A stretch of DNA of 64,000 bases from positions 1 through 64,000 of the forward strand of contig JAHHHV010000072.1 of the NCBI GenBank assembly GCA_019359155.1, read 5' to 3'. The translations under genes and the position numbers were made by a program. The notes beneath the pieces were generated by a model. That model saw only the letters and a list, made by a program, of their open reading frames with translations. It searched no databases and was not told the DNA's origin. Within the stretch, counting starts at the first letter, position 1, and each line of letters starts with the position of its first letter. This document shows, piece after piece, positions 27,406 to 35,310 of the stretch. The DNA comes from Pegethrix bostrychoides GSE-TBD4-15B (GTDB taxonomy: Bacteria > Cyanobacteriota > Cyanobacteriia > Elainellales > Elainellaceae).

Positions 27406-27579
27406 ATGGGACTTTTCCATCAGACCACCACGCGGCTTGTGGCCCAAAAACGCGCAAAGCCTTTGGCGCGCAAAACACCTTCGGCGCACAAGGTAAGCTC
27501 ATCTGCCAAAGATAAACTGGCAGCTCGGTCGTTGCCTAAATCTGTGAAAGCCTGGTTCAAACGGGTGACGCAACACTAA
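27406..27579 (+). CDS. Small basic hypothetical protein
   Basis: A 57-codon frame, rich in Lys, Arg, Ala and Ser (QKRAKPLARKTPSAHKV), with no cysteines or membrane segment. GGAGGAG occurs upstream but about 20 bp from the ATG, too far for a good ribosome-binding site. It fills most of the space between the divergent MFS start and the lexA stop. It could be a real nucleic-acid-binding peptide or chance; I cannot decide. Confidence 0.35.
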   Translation: MGLFHQTTTRLVAQKRAKPLARKTPSAHKVSSSAKDKLAARSLPKSVKAWFKRVTQH

Positions 27580-27602
27580 ATTTAGCCAAGCTACAGCTAG
27601 CT

Positions 27603-28217
27603 TTAAGAAGCGATAAAGCCATAGCCGCGCCAAACAGCAACTAGCACGCCCTGCACCTGCACCTCGCTAGCCGCCGCTTCGATGGTTGGGTAGTTGGGAT
27701 TAGCTGGCTCTAGCTTCACCTGAGCGCTCTTGCGGTGATAGTACTTCAGAGTTTGACCATCGCCATTGACGCGAGCTGCCACAATCGTGCCGTTTTTCAG
27801 CGTCTTAGGGTCGGAGATGGGGCGCATAATCACGACATCGCCATCGGCAATCAAGGCATCAATCATGCTGTCGCCGCGCACCCGCAGCGCATAGTCGCCG
27901 GGACGCAGCAGCGAGCTAGCAAAATCAAGCTGCTCGACGGTATCTGAGAAGGACTCGACGACTGAACCTGCCGCAATTGCGCCAACAATTGGCAGACCTT
28001 GCGGTCGCAGAATCCGAATCGTTCTGGCGCGACCTTCAGTCCAGTCGATACAGCCTTTGGCGCGCAGATGCTCTAACCGACTCTGGATGGGCGCAGGAGA
28101 TTTTAATCCCATCGCCCGCATCATTTGGCGAATCGAAGGCGAATGCTGATTTTCCTTGATGTAGTCAACTAGCCAGTCAAAGAGCTGCTGCTGAACTTCG
28201 GTAAGACGAGCGTCCAT
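27603..28217 (-). CDS. lexA: LexA repressor, autocleavage-competent
   Basis: LexA represses SOS genes until RecA filaments stimulate its self-cleavage. The 204 residues show the N-terminal winged helix (SPSIRQMMRAMGLKSPAPIQSRLEHLRAKG), cleavage site Ala83-Gly84 (IAAGSVVE), Ser117 (RGDSMID) and Lys158 (QTLKYY). All three catalytic features are present, unlike LexA of Synechocystis PCC 6803, which lacks them. A matching LexA box lies 80 bp upstream, so it is probably autoregulated. Confidence 0.95.
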   Translation of the reverse strand: MDARLTEVQQQLFDWLVDYIKENQHSPSIRQMMRAMGLKSPAPIQSRLEHLRAKGCIDWTEGRARTIRILRPQGLPIVGAIAAGSVVESFSDTVEQLDFASSLLRPGDYALRVRGDSMIDALIADGDVVIMRPISDPKTLKNGTIVAARVNGDGQTLKYYHRKSAQVKLEPANPNYPTIEAAASEVQVQGVLVAVWRGYGFIAS

Positions 28218-28297
28218 AGAAGGTTACGAATGACAATAGGGTGAGCGAAGACAGCGGGTAACCATTCAGATCAAACCTCTAAGATTGATTACTTCCA

Positions 28298-28311
28298 AGA
28301 ACATTTGTACC
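28298..28311 (-). promoter_or_regulatory. LexA (SOS) box upstream of lexA
   Basis: On the minus strand GGTACAAATGTTCT fits the cyanobacterial LexA consensus RGTACNNNDGTWCB at every position. It lies about 80 bp ahead of the lexA start. Confidence 0.85.
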
Positions 28312-28354
28312 AAAAAATATGGTTTTTGTCTAGGATGGTGAGTTTTGAGTTCAA

Positions 28355-28387
28355 CAGGCTTGAGCAGGTTTGAACAGGTTTGAACAG
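28355..28387. repeat. Tandem repeat, 10 bp x 3, in the lexA upstream region
   Basis: Units caggcttgag, caggtttgaa and caggtttgaa, then a partial cag. Confidence 0.85.
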
Positions 28388-28410
28388 AGATTCAGCTAAC
28401 TTCAACAGGA

Positions 28411-28434
28411 TATCTGTACTAAATATCTGTACTA
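28411..28434. repeat. Tandem repeat, 13-bp period x 2, containing LexA-like half-sites
   Basis: tatctgtacta occurs twice 13 bp apart. On the minus strand each copy carries AGTAC, the left half of a LexA box, but no right half at the proper distance. Confidence 0.75.
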
Positions 28435-28512
28435 TCAGAATAGCGGATTGGGAGCGAAATTCCTATCCCCAAACGGAAATATTTTCAGAGAGATAAAATT
28501 TATTCTGCCGGG

Positions 28513-28923
28513 TCACAGGCTTTCCAGATATTCCAGCAAGTCAGCCATTTCTTGAGGACTCGGCTGAAACTGCGGCATTGGCGGAGTTTTGCCGCTGGTT
28601 ACCTGGCTGATTAACCCCACTCTTGACTTGCGTGAGGCGACATGCTGAAGGCTAGGGCCCACTAGGCCTGTTGCATCTACGCCATGACAGCCCGCGCAGT
28701 TGAGCTGAAAAATTACCTGCCCCTGATGAGCATCGCCCTGAATTGCCAACACATCCTGAAAATAGGGGTCAGTCCGCTTGAGTTGATAAACGGCTATTCC
28801 AATCACCAAAGCGACTGCCACAATGGCGGTCAGCAGCCATGCGGTCTTCTGAAGCGGAGGGTTTGGGGTGGCGATCGGTTGGCTCAAGGGTTTTAAGTTG
28901 GCAGATTGAATCGGCTGAGGCAA
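28513..28923 (-). CDS. cytM: Cytochrome c, CytM type
   Basis: A 136-residue membrane-anchored c-type cytochrome. A Pro-rich N-terminus (about 25 residues, longer than usual) precedes one membrane helix at 28-46. The heme motif is CAGCH (76-80) and the axial Met is in KTPPMPQF (about 116). QGQVIFQLNCAGCHG and GKTPPMPQFQPSPQEMADLLEYL are typical of CytM, which modulates respiratory and photosynthetic electron flow under stress. It is divergent from petG. Confidence 0.9.
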   Translation of the reverse strand: MPQPIQSANLKPLSQPIATPNPPLQKTAWLLTAIVAVALVIGIAVYQLKRTDPYFQDVLAIQGDAHQGQVIFQLNCAGCHGVDATGLVGPSLQHVASRKSRVGLISQVTSGKTPPMPQFQPSPQEMADLLEYLESL

Positions 28924-29198
28924 TTCATGAATTCAGATCTCTCAAGAATTTAACTTACTTCATAGAACTGCAAGAAAATATTCAACCTTTTTTAAACTAT
29001 TTAGCGATCGGCCTACAGCCGTCGGTCGAGGTTTAGGTCTTACAGAGCGCTCAGGCTGTGAATCTGGCCGACTCTGCCTGCTTGTTGGGATGGCCTAACA
29101 GCGGCCTTAAGAATTATGATAGAAGACTACGAAGAATTAAGGAAATCTGGGAACCTGAAATTTGCTAAGATTTGACTACTGTTCTAGGAGAGCAAATC
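28924..29198. other. Divergent cytM-petG intergenic region
   Basis: 275 bp with AT-rich stretches. It must hold both promoters, but I cannot place -10/-35 boxes with confidence. No further gene is seen. Confidence 0.5.
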
Positions 29199-29312
29199 GT
29201 GGTTGAGCCTTTACTGTCGGGGATTGTTTTGGGTCTGATTCCTGTAACGCTGCTGGGTCTATTCGTCGCCGCCTACTTTCAGTACAAGCGTGGCAATCAG
29301 ATTAACCTCTAG
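29199..29312 (+). CDS. petG: Cytochrome b6f complex subunit PetG
   Basis: A 37-residue single-helix protein, [20 protein letters not shown] then [11 protein letters not shown], matching PetG (subunit V) almost throughout. PetG is needed for assembly and stability of the b6f complex in the thylakoid. The start is a GTG with AGGAG eight bases upstream. One oddity is Pro in the helix (LIPVTL), where Val is usual. The stop codon lies in a 17-bp tandem repeat. Confidence 0.95.
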   Translation: MVEPLLSGIVLGLIPVTLLGLFVAAYFQYKRGNQINL

Positions 29313-29360
29313 TTAGTTGATTAAATTAGTTAGTTGATTAACATAGTTTGTTGATTAAAT
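29310..29360. repeat. Tandem repeat, 17 bp x 3, across the petG stop codon
   Basis: Units tagttagttgattaaat, tagttagttgattaaca and tagtttgttgattaaat. The first unit begins with the petG TAG. Confidence 0.9.
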
Positions 29361-29387
29361 GAGTTTGCTGTTTAATCAGCACCCTCA

Positions 29388-29442
29388 AAAAACCTCCCGC
29401 TGGCGCTGCAATCTTCAGGTGGCTCCAGATCGGGAGGTTTTT
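29388..29442. terminator. Bidirectional intrinsic terminator between petG and rsmD
   Basis: AAAAACCTCCCG (29388-29399) and CGGGAGGTTTTT (29431-29442) give a 12-bp stem with a T-run on either strand. The rsmD stop lies within the second arm. Confidence 0.85.
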
Positions 29443-29986
29443 AATGGTTAGCCCTAGCGTAAAACGCAACTGTGGTGCCACCATAGCTCTTTTGCTTCAG
29501 TAGGCTCAGCCCCGCAACTTCAGGCATTGGACGCTCTGGGCGATGCTCTGCGGCAAGTTCGCCTGAATCAGTGAGCAGTTCTAGCTTTGAAACAGCTTGC
29601 AACGTTGGCTCATACAGGTCACTGTCGTAGGGCGGGTCAAAGTAGATGCGGTCGAACTGCTGGCCGCTCAGATGAGAGATCTGCCGTTGCAGATCGCCCC
29701 GCAGCACCCGAAAACGCTGCTCTGGCTGGGCAACCATCTGCCAGTTCTGCTGAATCACCGCGCAGGCTTTGCCCGACTGCTCAATTCCAACGGCTAAAGC
29801 TGCTCCGCGACAGAGCGCCTCTGCTCCCATTGCTCCCGTGCCAGCGCAGAGGTCGAGCCAACGACAGCCAGGGATTGCGCCCTGCCAGATGTTGAAGATT
29901 GCCTGCCGCACCCTGGCGGGCGTGGGACGAGTTTCCAGTCCCGGCAGCGTTTTGAGCGCTCGATTGCCGTAGATCCGCAGACTCAT
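29441..29986 (-). CDS. rsmD: 16S rRNA (guanine(966)-N(2))-methyltransferase RsmD
   Basis: 181 residues. The start MSLRIYGNRALKTLPGLETRPTPARVRQAIFNI is typical of RsmD, motif I is LDLCAGTGAMGAEALCRGA, and the catalytic motif IV reads FDPPY. It methylates N2 of G966 in 16S rRNA. Its start overlaps the hisH end by 4 bp. The cytM, petG, rsmD, hisH neighbourhood recurs in cyanobacteria. Confidence 0.95.
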   Translation of the reverse strand: MSLRIYGNRALKTLPGLETRPTPARVRQAIFNIWQGAIPGCRWLDLCAGTGAMGAEALCRGAALAVGIEQSGKACAVIQQNWQMVAQPEQRFRVLRGDLQRQISHLSGQQFDRIYFDPPYDSDLYEPTLQAVSKLELLTDSGELAAEHRPERPMPEVAGLSLLKQKSYGGTTVAFYARANH

Positions 29987-30624
29987 CGCCCCGCCAAGAC
30001 GGGCTGCTGCACCGAGGCGACAAAGTTGGAGAGGATTTGCAGTCCAGTAGCGGAAGACTTTTCGGGGTGGAATTGGGTGGCCACCAGGTTGTCTCGGCCA
30101 ATGGCGGCGGTTACTGTCTGGTTGCCATGCGTGACGGTTGCAGCGTTGATACTGGGATCGGTAGGGTCAGCGTAGTAGGAATGCACGAAGTACGCCCAAG
30201 AGTTAGCAGGCAGCCCCTGCCAAATCGCCAGATCAGGCTGCGTCAGCTGAAGCTGGTTCCAGCCCATATGCGGAATCGTCAGCTCCGGCTCCGGCTGAAA
30301 GTGACGGACGATGCCTGTGACGATGCCCAAGCCTGCTTCCATGCCTTCTTCGCTGCCCTCAAACAAAATTTGCAACCCCAAACAAATACCCAAAAACGGC
30401 TTGCCGCTGGCAATGATGTCGCGGATTGGCGAGATTAAATCGCGGGAGCGCAGATGCTGAATAGCCGGGTCAAATGCGCCGACTCCCGGCAGTAGCACTG
30501 CATCAGCCTGAATTAAATCCTGATAGCGATCGGTTATCTGCGTGGTCGCGCCTGCTCGCTCCAGCCCTTTGCAGGCCGAATGCAGGTTGCCCATGTCGTA
30601 ATCGATCACGGCAATTACAGTCAT
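29983..30624 (-). CDS. hisH: Imidazole glycerol phosphate synthase, glutaminase subunit HisH
   Basis: HisH hydrolyses glutamine to supply ammonia to HisF in histidine synthesis. Class I amidotransferase triad: Cys in GICLGLQILFEGSEEG, His in ATQFHPEKS and Glu next to it. It begins VIDYDMGNLHSACKGLERAGA, characteristic of HisH. Length 213 residues is normal. hisF is not in the window. Confidence 0.95.
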   Translation of the reverse strand: MTVIAVIDYDMGNLHSACKGLERAGATTQITDRYQDLIQADAVLLPGVGAFDPAIQHLRSRDLISPIRDIIASGKPFLGICLGLQILFEGSEEGMEAGLGIVTGIVRHFQPEPELTIPHMGWNQLQLTQPDLAIWQGLPANSWAYFVHSYYADPTDPSINAATVTHGNQTVTAAIGRDNLVATQFHPEKSSATGLQILSNFVASVQQPVLAGR

Positions 30625-30668
30625 GCTCGGCTCTCCAGAAACGCGATAGTTCTCATCATAGGCAGGAT

Positions 30669-31403
30669 TTAGCCAAAGCTCAGCTTAAACAGCTGAAACA
30701 GATCTCCCGGCTGCTGTTTAACAATCTTTGCGCCAGACTGCTGAATCAGCTTCTTCCAGTCGGCTAGAGATTCTAGAAACACCTCTGCACCCAGGTAGGT
30801 CTCCAAAATCGCCCAGTTTTCGGCCATTTCGGCATCTGAGTCAATTGCGTCAAACACAAAAAATCCGTCCGGCTTCAGCACTGATTTGACGGCGGCGAGC
30901 ACGTCCTGCCAGTAGGCCAGCGGATAGTAGCAGCTAAACCCAGTGGCAAACACCAGATCAAACTGCGCGGCGGGATAGTCTAACTCGTTGGCCGGGGCGA
31001 GCTGAACGCCTTTGAATAGCTTCGAATTGAGCTGTGAGCCTCTGGAGTTAAGCAGATCGCGGGGGACGCTGCTGATTTCTTGACCATAAAACACGGCTTC
31101 CCATTCGTTCCAGGGATAGATCAAAAAGCTCACCCCGCAGCCTAGATCCAGGCAGCGCTGATTTTTCTTGGGCTTGGCCAGCTCCCAAAACGGCGAGGTA
31201 ACGCGGCTCGTCAACAGGCCCGCCTGCCATTCCTGATAGATCGGCATCTCCAGCACCTCGGCAGGCAGCTCAAACGAGTCGCGGCGATATTCGCGGTTGA
31301 AGCGCAGCGCCACAGCTTCAAACTGCTCCTGCCAGGTGGGGGACTGACTGCCCAGAAACGATGAGAGATCTTGGGATTTGGACTCGCTTCGTTTTTGTGC
31401 CAT
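30669..31403 (-). CDS. Class I SAM-dependent methyltransferase, unknown substrate
   Basis: 244 residues. Motif I is LDLGCGVSFLIYPW; FDLVFATGFSCYYPLAYWQDVLAAVKSVLKPDGFFVFD is the motif IV-V region. A Trp-rich N-terminal helical region of about 75 residues precedes the core. It resembles a cyanobacterial family without known substrate. It is on the same strand as hisH, 45 bp upstream of it. Confidence 0.75.
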   Translation of the reverse strand: MAQKRSESKSQDLSSFLGSQSPTWQEQFEAVALRFNREYRRDSFELPAEVLEMPIYQEWQAGLLTSRVTSPFWELAKPKKNQRCLDLGCGVSFLIYPWNEWEAVFYGQEISSVPRDLLNSRGSQLNSKLFKGVQLAPANELDYPAAQFDLVFATGFSCYYPLAYWQDVLAAVKSVLKPDGFFVFDAIDSDAEMAENWAILETYLGAEVFLESLADWKKLIQQSGAKIVKQQPGDLFQLFKLSFG

Positions 31404-31484
31404 GCCAGAAAATTAGGTTAAGAAAGCGCTAAGCCTTGGATTATCTCATTGCCGACTCGGATCAGAGCCATTCAAACTCAAAAC

Positions 31485-31667
31485 TTAGCCTTTGAGCGCC
31501 CGCTGGAAGTTCTGGCGATAAGACTTGTTAGCAATCATATAGACCGGCCAGAGCAGCGCCAGATGCAGCTTGCCCTCGGTGAAGTTGGTGCGGTGAAACC
31601 CTGTCCAAAATTTCCAGACGCCGCCAACATAGACGACAATCGCAGCCAGCATTAGCAATTCACCCAT
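31485..31667 (-). CDS. Small conserved cyanobacterial membrane protein
   Basis: 60 residues from the ATG at 31667, which has GGAGG seven bases upstream. One hydrophobic helix near the start (LLMLAAIVVYVGGVWKFW) and a second shorter one (LALLWPVYMIANKSYR) with a basic tail. Function unknown. The frame extends to 31736, but that part lacks coding character. Confidence 0.7.
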   Translation of the reverse strand: MGELLMLAAIVVYVGGVWKFWTGFHRTNFTEGKLHLALLWPVYMIANKSYRQNFQRALKG

Positions 31668-31958
31668 AAACGCCTCCAGAAGATAAAGCTTTTCTTCAAG
31701 TGTAGAGTAGCCAACCGAAGTCTTGCTACTGGGCAAAGTATGGTGCGAAGTACGGTGTGAACTACGGTCAGAAATGCGAGGCAGGCGCGGGCGCGGGCAG
31801 GCAACAGGCTTGGTTGTCGCTAGGATGCGCTAGCTTCCTCTTGCTTCGGGGCAGAAATCTTTAGGATAGAGCTAGGGGATCAGTTGCCAAAGCGTCGGCT
31901 GGCTGTCCTCATTTAAAACTCCAGTTTAAAAATACAAGCAGATAAATCAGGAGCAATT

Positions 31959-34520
31959 ATGAGAGCAGTGCTGATGGCAGGCGGATCAGGAACCAGGCTA
32001 CGTCCGCTCACCTGTGATTTACCAAAGCCGATGGTGCCGATCCTGAATCGCCCCATCGCTCAGCACATTATTAATCTGCTCAAGCGCCACCAGATTAGCG
32101 AGGTGATTGCGACGCTGCACTACCTGCCCGACGTGATGCGCGACTATTTCCAGGACGGCAGCGATTTTGGCGTACAGATTACCTATGCCGTTGAAGAAGA
32201 TCAGCCGCTGGGTACGGCGGGCTGCGTCAAAAACGTGGCGGAGCTGCTTGACGACACTTTCTTGGTGATCAGCGGCGACTGCATTACCGACTTTGACCTC
32301 AGCGCCGCGATTCGGTTCCACCGCGAACGGCAAGCCAAAGCAACACTAATTCTGGCTAGCGTCCCCAACCCAATTGAGTTTGGCGTGGTAATTACCGACG
32401 AGCAGCAGCGGATCAAGCGGTTTTTGGAGAAGCCTTCGAGCAGCGAAATTTTTTCAGATACGGTGAATACGGGCACCTATATCTTGGAGCCGGAAGTACT
32501 GGACTACCTGCCGCAGAACCAGGAGGCCGATTTTTCCAAAGATCTGTTTCCGCTGCTGCTGGAAAAAGGCGAGCCGATGTATGGCTACGTGATGCAGGGC
32601 TACTGGTGCGATGTCGGCCATCTGGATGCCTACCGCGAGGCGCAGTACGCGGCGCTGTATCAGCGGGTGCACCTAGAGTTTGACTATCTGGAGCGATCGC
32701 CGGGACTCTGGGTGGGGCAGAACACCTATATCGATCCGGCAGCCCATATCGACATGCCAACGCTCATCGGCCACAACTGCCGGATTGGGGCGCGGGCGCA
32801 GATTGCGGCGGGCACGGTAATTGGCGACAACGTGAATGTGGGGGCGGACGCGGATCTGAAGCGTCCGATTATCTGGAACGGCGTGATTGTGGGCGATGAG
32901 GCGCATCTGCGGGCTTGCGTGGTGGCGCGGGGCACGCGCATCGACCGACGGGCGCATGTGCTGGAAGGCGCGGTCGTGGGTTCGCTGACGGCAGTCGGCG
33001 AAGAGGCGCAGATTAGCCCGAACGTGCGGGTCTGGCCGAGCAAGAAAATTGAGCCGGGTGCCATCCTCAACATGAACTTGATTTGGGGACAGGCAGCCTA
33101 TCGCAATCTGTTCGGGCTGCGGGGCGTGTCGGGGCTGGCCAATATCGACATCACGCCAGAGTTTGCGGTGCGGCTGGGCGCGGCCTTTGGCTCCACCCTC
33201 AAGTCTGGCTCTCATGTGGCCGTCTCGCGGGATCAGCGGCCAATCGCCCGGATGGTGTCGCGCTCGCTGATTGCGGGGTTGATGTCGGTGGGAGTGAGCG
33301 TCAAAAATCTGGAGGCGACGGCGATTCCAGTAGCGCGTTCAGCAGCTCCGACCTTAGCGGTTTCCAGCGGCATCCATGTGCGGGTACATCCAGAGCGGCC
33401 TGACCATATTTTGATCGAGTTTTTTGACCACAAGGGTATCAATTTCTCAAAAGCCCGCGAGAAGAAAATTGAGAGCGCCTACTTTAAAGAGGACTTTCGC
33501 CGCGCCCAGATTCAGGAAATCGGCACGGTTTCGACAATCTCGCAGGCCACCGAAATCTACAGCGCCAGCTTTGAGCGCCACCTGAACAGCGAGGTGATCC
33601 GCAGCAGCAACTCGAAGGTGGTGATTGACTATGTGTATGCGGTGTCAGGGGCGGTGCTGCCGCAGATTTTAGGTAAGTTTGGCTGCGATGCCGTGGTGCT
33701 AAACGCCAGCCTCAGCCAGCTGATCCCGTCCGTGGCCGACCGCGAGACGCTGTTGAACCAGCTGGGTCACGTCGTTGAGGCGCTGAAGGCCAACCTAGGC
33801 GTGCAGGTGTCGGCGAACGGCGAGCAGTTTATTTTGGTAGATGAGGCGGGCAGCACAATTCGAGCCGAAATGCTGACGGCACTGATGGTGCATATGATTT
33901 TGATGGATCATCCGCGCGGCACGGTGGTGGTGCCCGTCAATGCCTCCAGTGTCGTGGAGCAAATTGCTCGACGGCATGACGGCCAGGTGATCCGCACCAA
34001 GGCCAACCCGACGGCGCTGATGGAAACCTGCCACGCCAATGCCAACGTGGTGCTGGGCGGCAGCGGCGAAATGGGCTTCATTTTCCCGCAGATCCATCCC
34101 GGCTTTGATGCTATGTTCTGCATCGCCAAGCTGATTGAGCTGCTCTCGATCCAGCAGCGCGAGTCGTTTGGCAACAGCCCCCGGACGCTGGGACAACTCC
34201 GCGCCGAGCTGCCGCGTGTCTCGCATCGCAGCCTCACCGTTCGCTGCCCCTGGGCGGTCAAGGGTTCGCTGATGCGGCATCTCGTTGAAACGCACCCGAC
34301 CGAGAATCTGGATCTGACCGACGGGGTGAAAATCTTCAACGCGCTGCACGATAGCTGGGTGCTGGTGCTGCCGGATGCAGGCGAGCCGCTGGTGCATCTC
34401 TACGCCGACAGCAGCAATCGCGGCTGGGTGGACGAAACGCTACGCGAATATCGGGCGCAGGTGCAGGAATTTGTGGATAGCGATCACGGTTCGGCAGATC
34501 GCCTCGAAGATCTGGAGTGA
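31959..34520 (+). CDS. Nucleotidyltransferase (mannose-1-phosphate guanylyltransferase-like) fused to a degenerate phosphomannomutase domain
   Basis: 853 residues in three parts. Residues 1-230 are a nucleotidyltransferase (GGSGTRLRPLT, DLPKPMVPI, SGDCITDFD). About 240-375 are left-handed beta-helix hexapeptide repeats. About 380-835 follow the phosphomannomutase/phosphoglucomutase fold. In the last part the phosphoserine loop (TASHNP) is replaced by VRVHPERP near 474-480 and the DGDADR metal loop by SANGEQ near 618-623, so mutase activity is unlikely. Such fusions are common in cyanobacteria and are annotated as mannose-1-phosphate guanylyltransferases; the true sugar and nucleotide are uncertain. 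CAGGAG precedes the ATG. Confidence 0.85.
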   Translation: MRAVLMAGGSGTRLRPLTCDLPKPMVPILNRPIAQHIINLLKRHQISEVIATLHYLPDVMRDYFQDGSDFGVQITYAVEEDQPLGTAGCVKNVAELLDDTFLVISGDCITDFDLSAAIRFHRERQAKATLILASVPNPIEFGVVITDEQQRIKRFLEKPSSSEIFSDTVNTGTYILEPEVLDYLPQNQEADFSKDLFPLLLEKGEPMYGYVMQGYWCDVGHLDAYREAQYAALYQRVHLEFDYLERSPGLWVGQNTYIDPAAHIDMPTLIGHNCRIGARAQIAAGTVIGDNVNVGADADLKRPIIWNGVIVGDEAHLRACVVARGTRIDRRAHVLEGAVVGSLTAVGEEAQISPNVRVWPSKKIEPGAILNMNLIWGQAAYRNLFGLRGVSGLANIDITPEFAVRLGAAFGSTLKSGSHVAVSRDQRPIARMVSRSLIAGLMSVGVSVKNLEATAIPVARSAAPTLAVSSGIHVRVHPERPDHILIEFFDHKGINFSKAREKKIESAYFKEDFRRAQIQEIGTVSTISQATEIYSASFERHLNSEVIRSSNSKVVIDYVYAVSGAVLPQILGKFGCDAVVLNASLSQLIPSVADRETLLNQLGHVVEALKANLGVQVSANGEQFILVDEAGSTIRAEMLTALMVHMILMDHPRGTVVVPVNASSVVEQIARRHDGQVIRTKANPTALMETCHANANVVLGGSGEMGFIFPQIHPGFDAMFCIAKLIELLSIQQRESFGNSPRTLGQLRAELPRVSHRSLTVRCPWAVKGSLMRHLVETHPTENLDLTDGVKIFNALHDSWVLVLPDAGEPLVHLYADSSNRGWVDETLREYRAQVQEFVDSDHGSADRLEDLE

Positions 34521-34635
34521 GCGGCCAGAATTTTATCACCAGAGTTCTGACAATTTTTATGGGCGCTTTTGGCAGGTTTGGACTAAAGTTAAGGAACAAA
34601 ATAACTAATACATCTGTACCGAAAGGAGTATTGCG

Positions 34636-35145
34636 ATGAATAGCTGCATTCTGATGGCCGAAGTGGTCCAAGACCCAGAACTGCGCTTCACGCCAGACAA
34701 TCAGACCGCGATTTCTGAAATGTGGGTCGAGTTTCCCGGGCTGCGCGATGAAGATCCAGCCTCTCGGCTGAAGGTGGTGGGCTGGGGCAACCTGGCGCAA
34801 GAAATTCAGGAGCGCTATCACGTCGGCGACAAGGTGATCATCGAAGGTCGCCTGCAAATGAGTACGATTGAGCGTCAGGAGGGCTTCAAGGAAAAGCGTG
34901 CCGAAATGACGGCGCAGAAGGTCTATCTGCTAGGTGCAGAAGGCAGCTTAACGGCCACCAGCGTTCCCGCCGCGCCAATCACCGCCTCAGCTCCCGCCGC
35001 TAAACCCGCCTACGAGCCTGCCGCCAAGCCTGCCGCCAAGCCTGCTGCTAAACCTGCCAGCAAACCCGCTGCCCAGTCTGAACCCACCAAGACTCCAGCC
35101 TACGCCGCACCCGAAGCCGTAGACTACGACGAGATTCCGTTCTAA
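34636..35145 (+). CDS. ssb: Single-stranded DNA-binding protein
   Basis: 169 residues with an N-terminal OB fold (MNSCILMAEVVQDPELRFT, then VVGWGNLAQEIQERYHVGDKVIIEGRLQ). A low-complexity Ala/Lys/Pro linker with repeated AAKPAAKP follows, and the tail EAVDYDEIPF is the acidic tip that recruits partner proteins. A strong AAAGGAG lies nine bases upstream. It differs from short classical SSB in its core and may be the cyanobacterial second SSB type. Confidence 0.88.
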   Translation: MNSCILMAEVVQDPELRFTPDNQTAISEMWVEFPGLRDEDPASRLKVVGWGNLAQEIQERYHVGDKVIIEGRLQMSTIERQEGFKEKRAEMTAQKVYLLGAEGSLTATSVPAAPITASAPAAKPAYEPAAKPAAKPAAKPASKPAAQSEPTKTPAYAAPEAVDYDEIPF

Positions 35146-35227
35146 AAGCAGATCGGTTTGGCTCTGCTCAATTTGGCTCTGCGAATAGTGGAAAATTCGC
35201 TAGCCTTAGAGTAATATCAACTCTCTT

Positions 35228-35268
35228 AGATCTCAAAGACTCTATCTATAGCGTTTTGGAGATCTTTT
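35228..35268 (+). terminator. Probable intrinsic terminator between ssb and nrdJ
   Basis: AGATCTC-AAA (35228-35237) pairs with TTTGGAGATCT (35255-35265) with one bulge, followed by TTT. Confidence 0.5.
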
Positions 35269-35310
35269 CAGTTCGCGCCACATCACGAGTCCTTAGACCC
35301 AGGAATTTTT

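Noticed and set aside
35146..35310. B12 riboswitch before nrdJ
   Set aside because: I find no B12 box; the region holds only the terminator-like hairpin.
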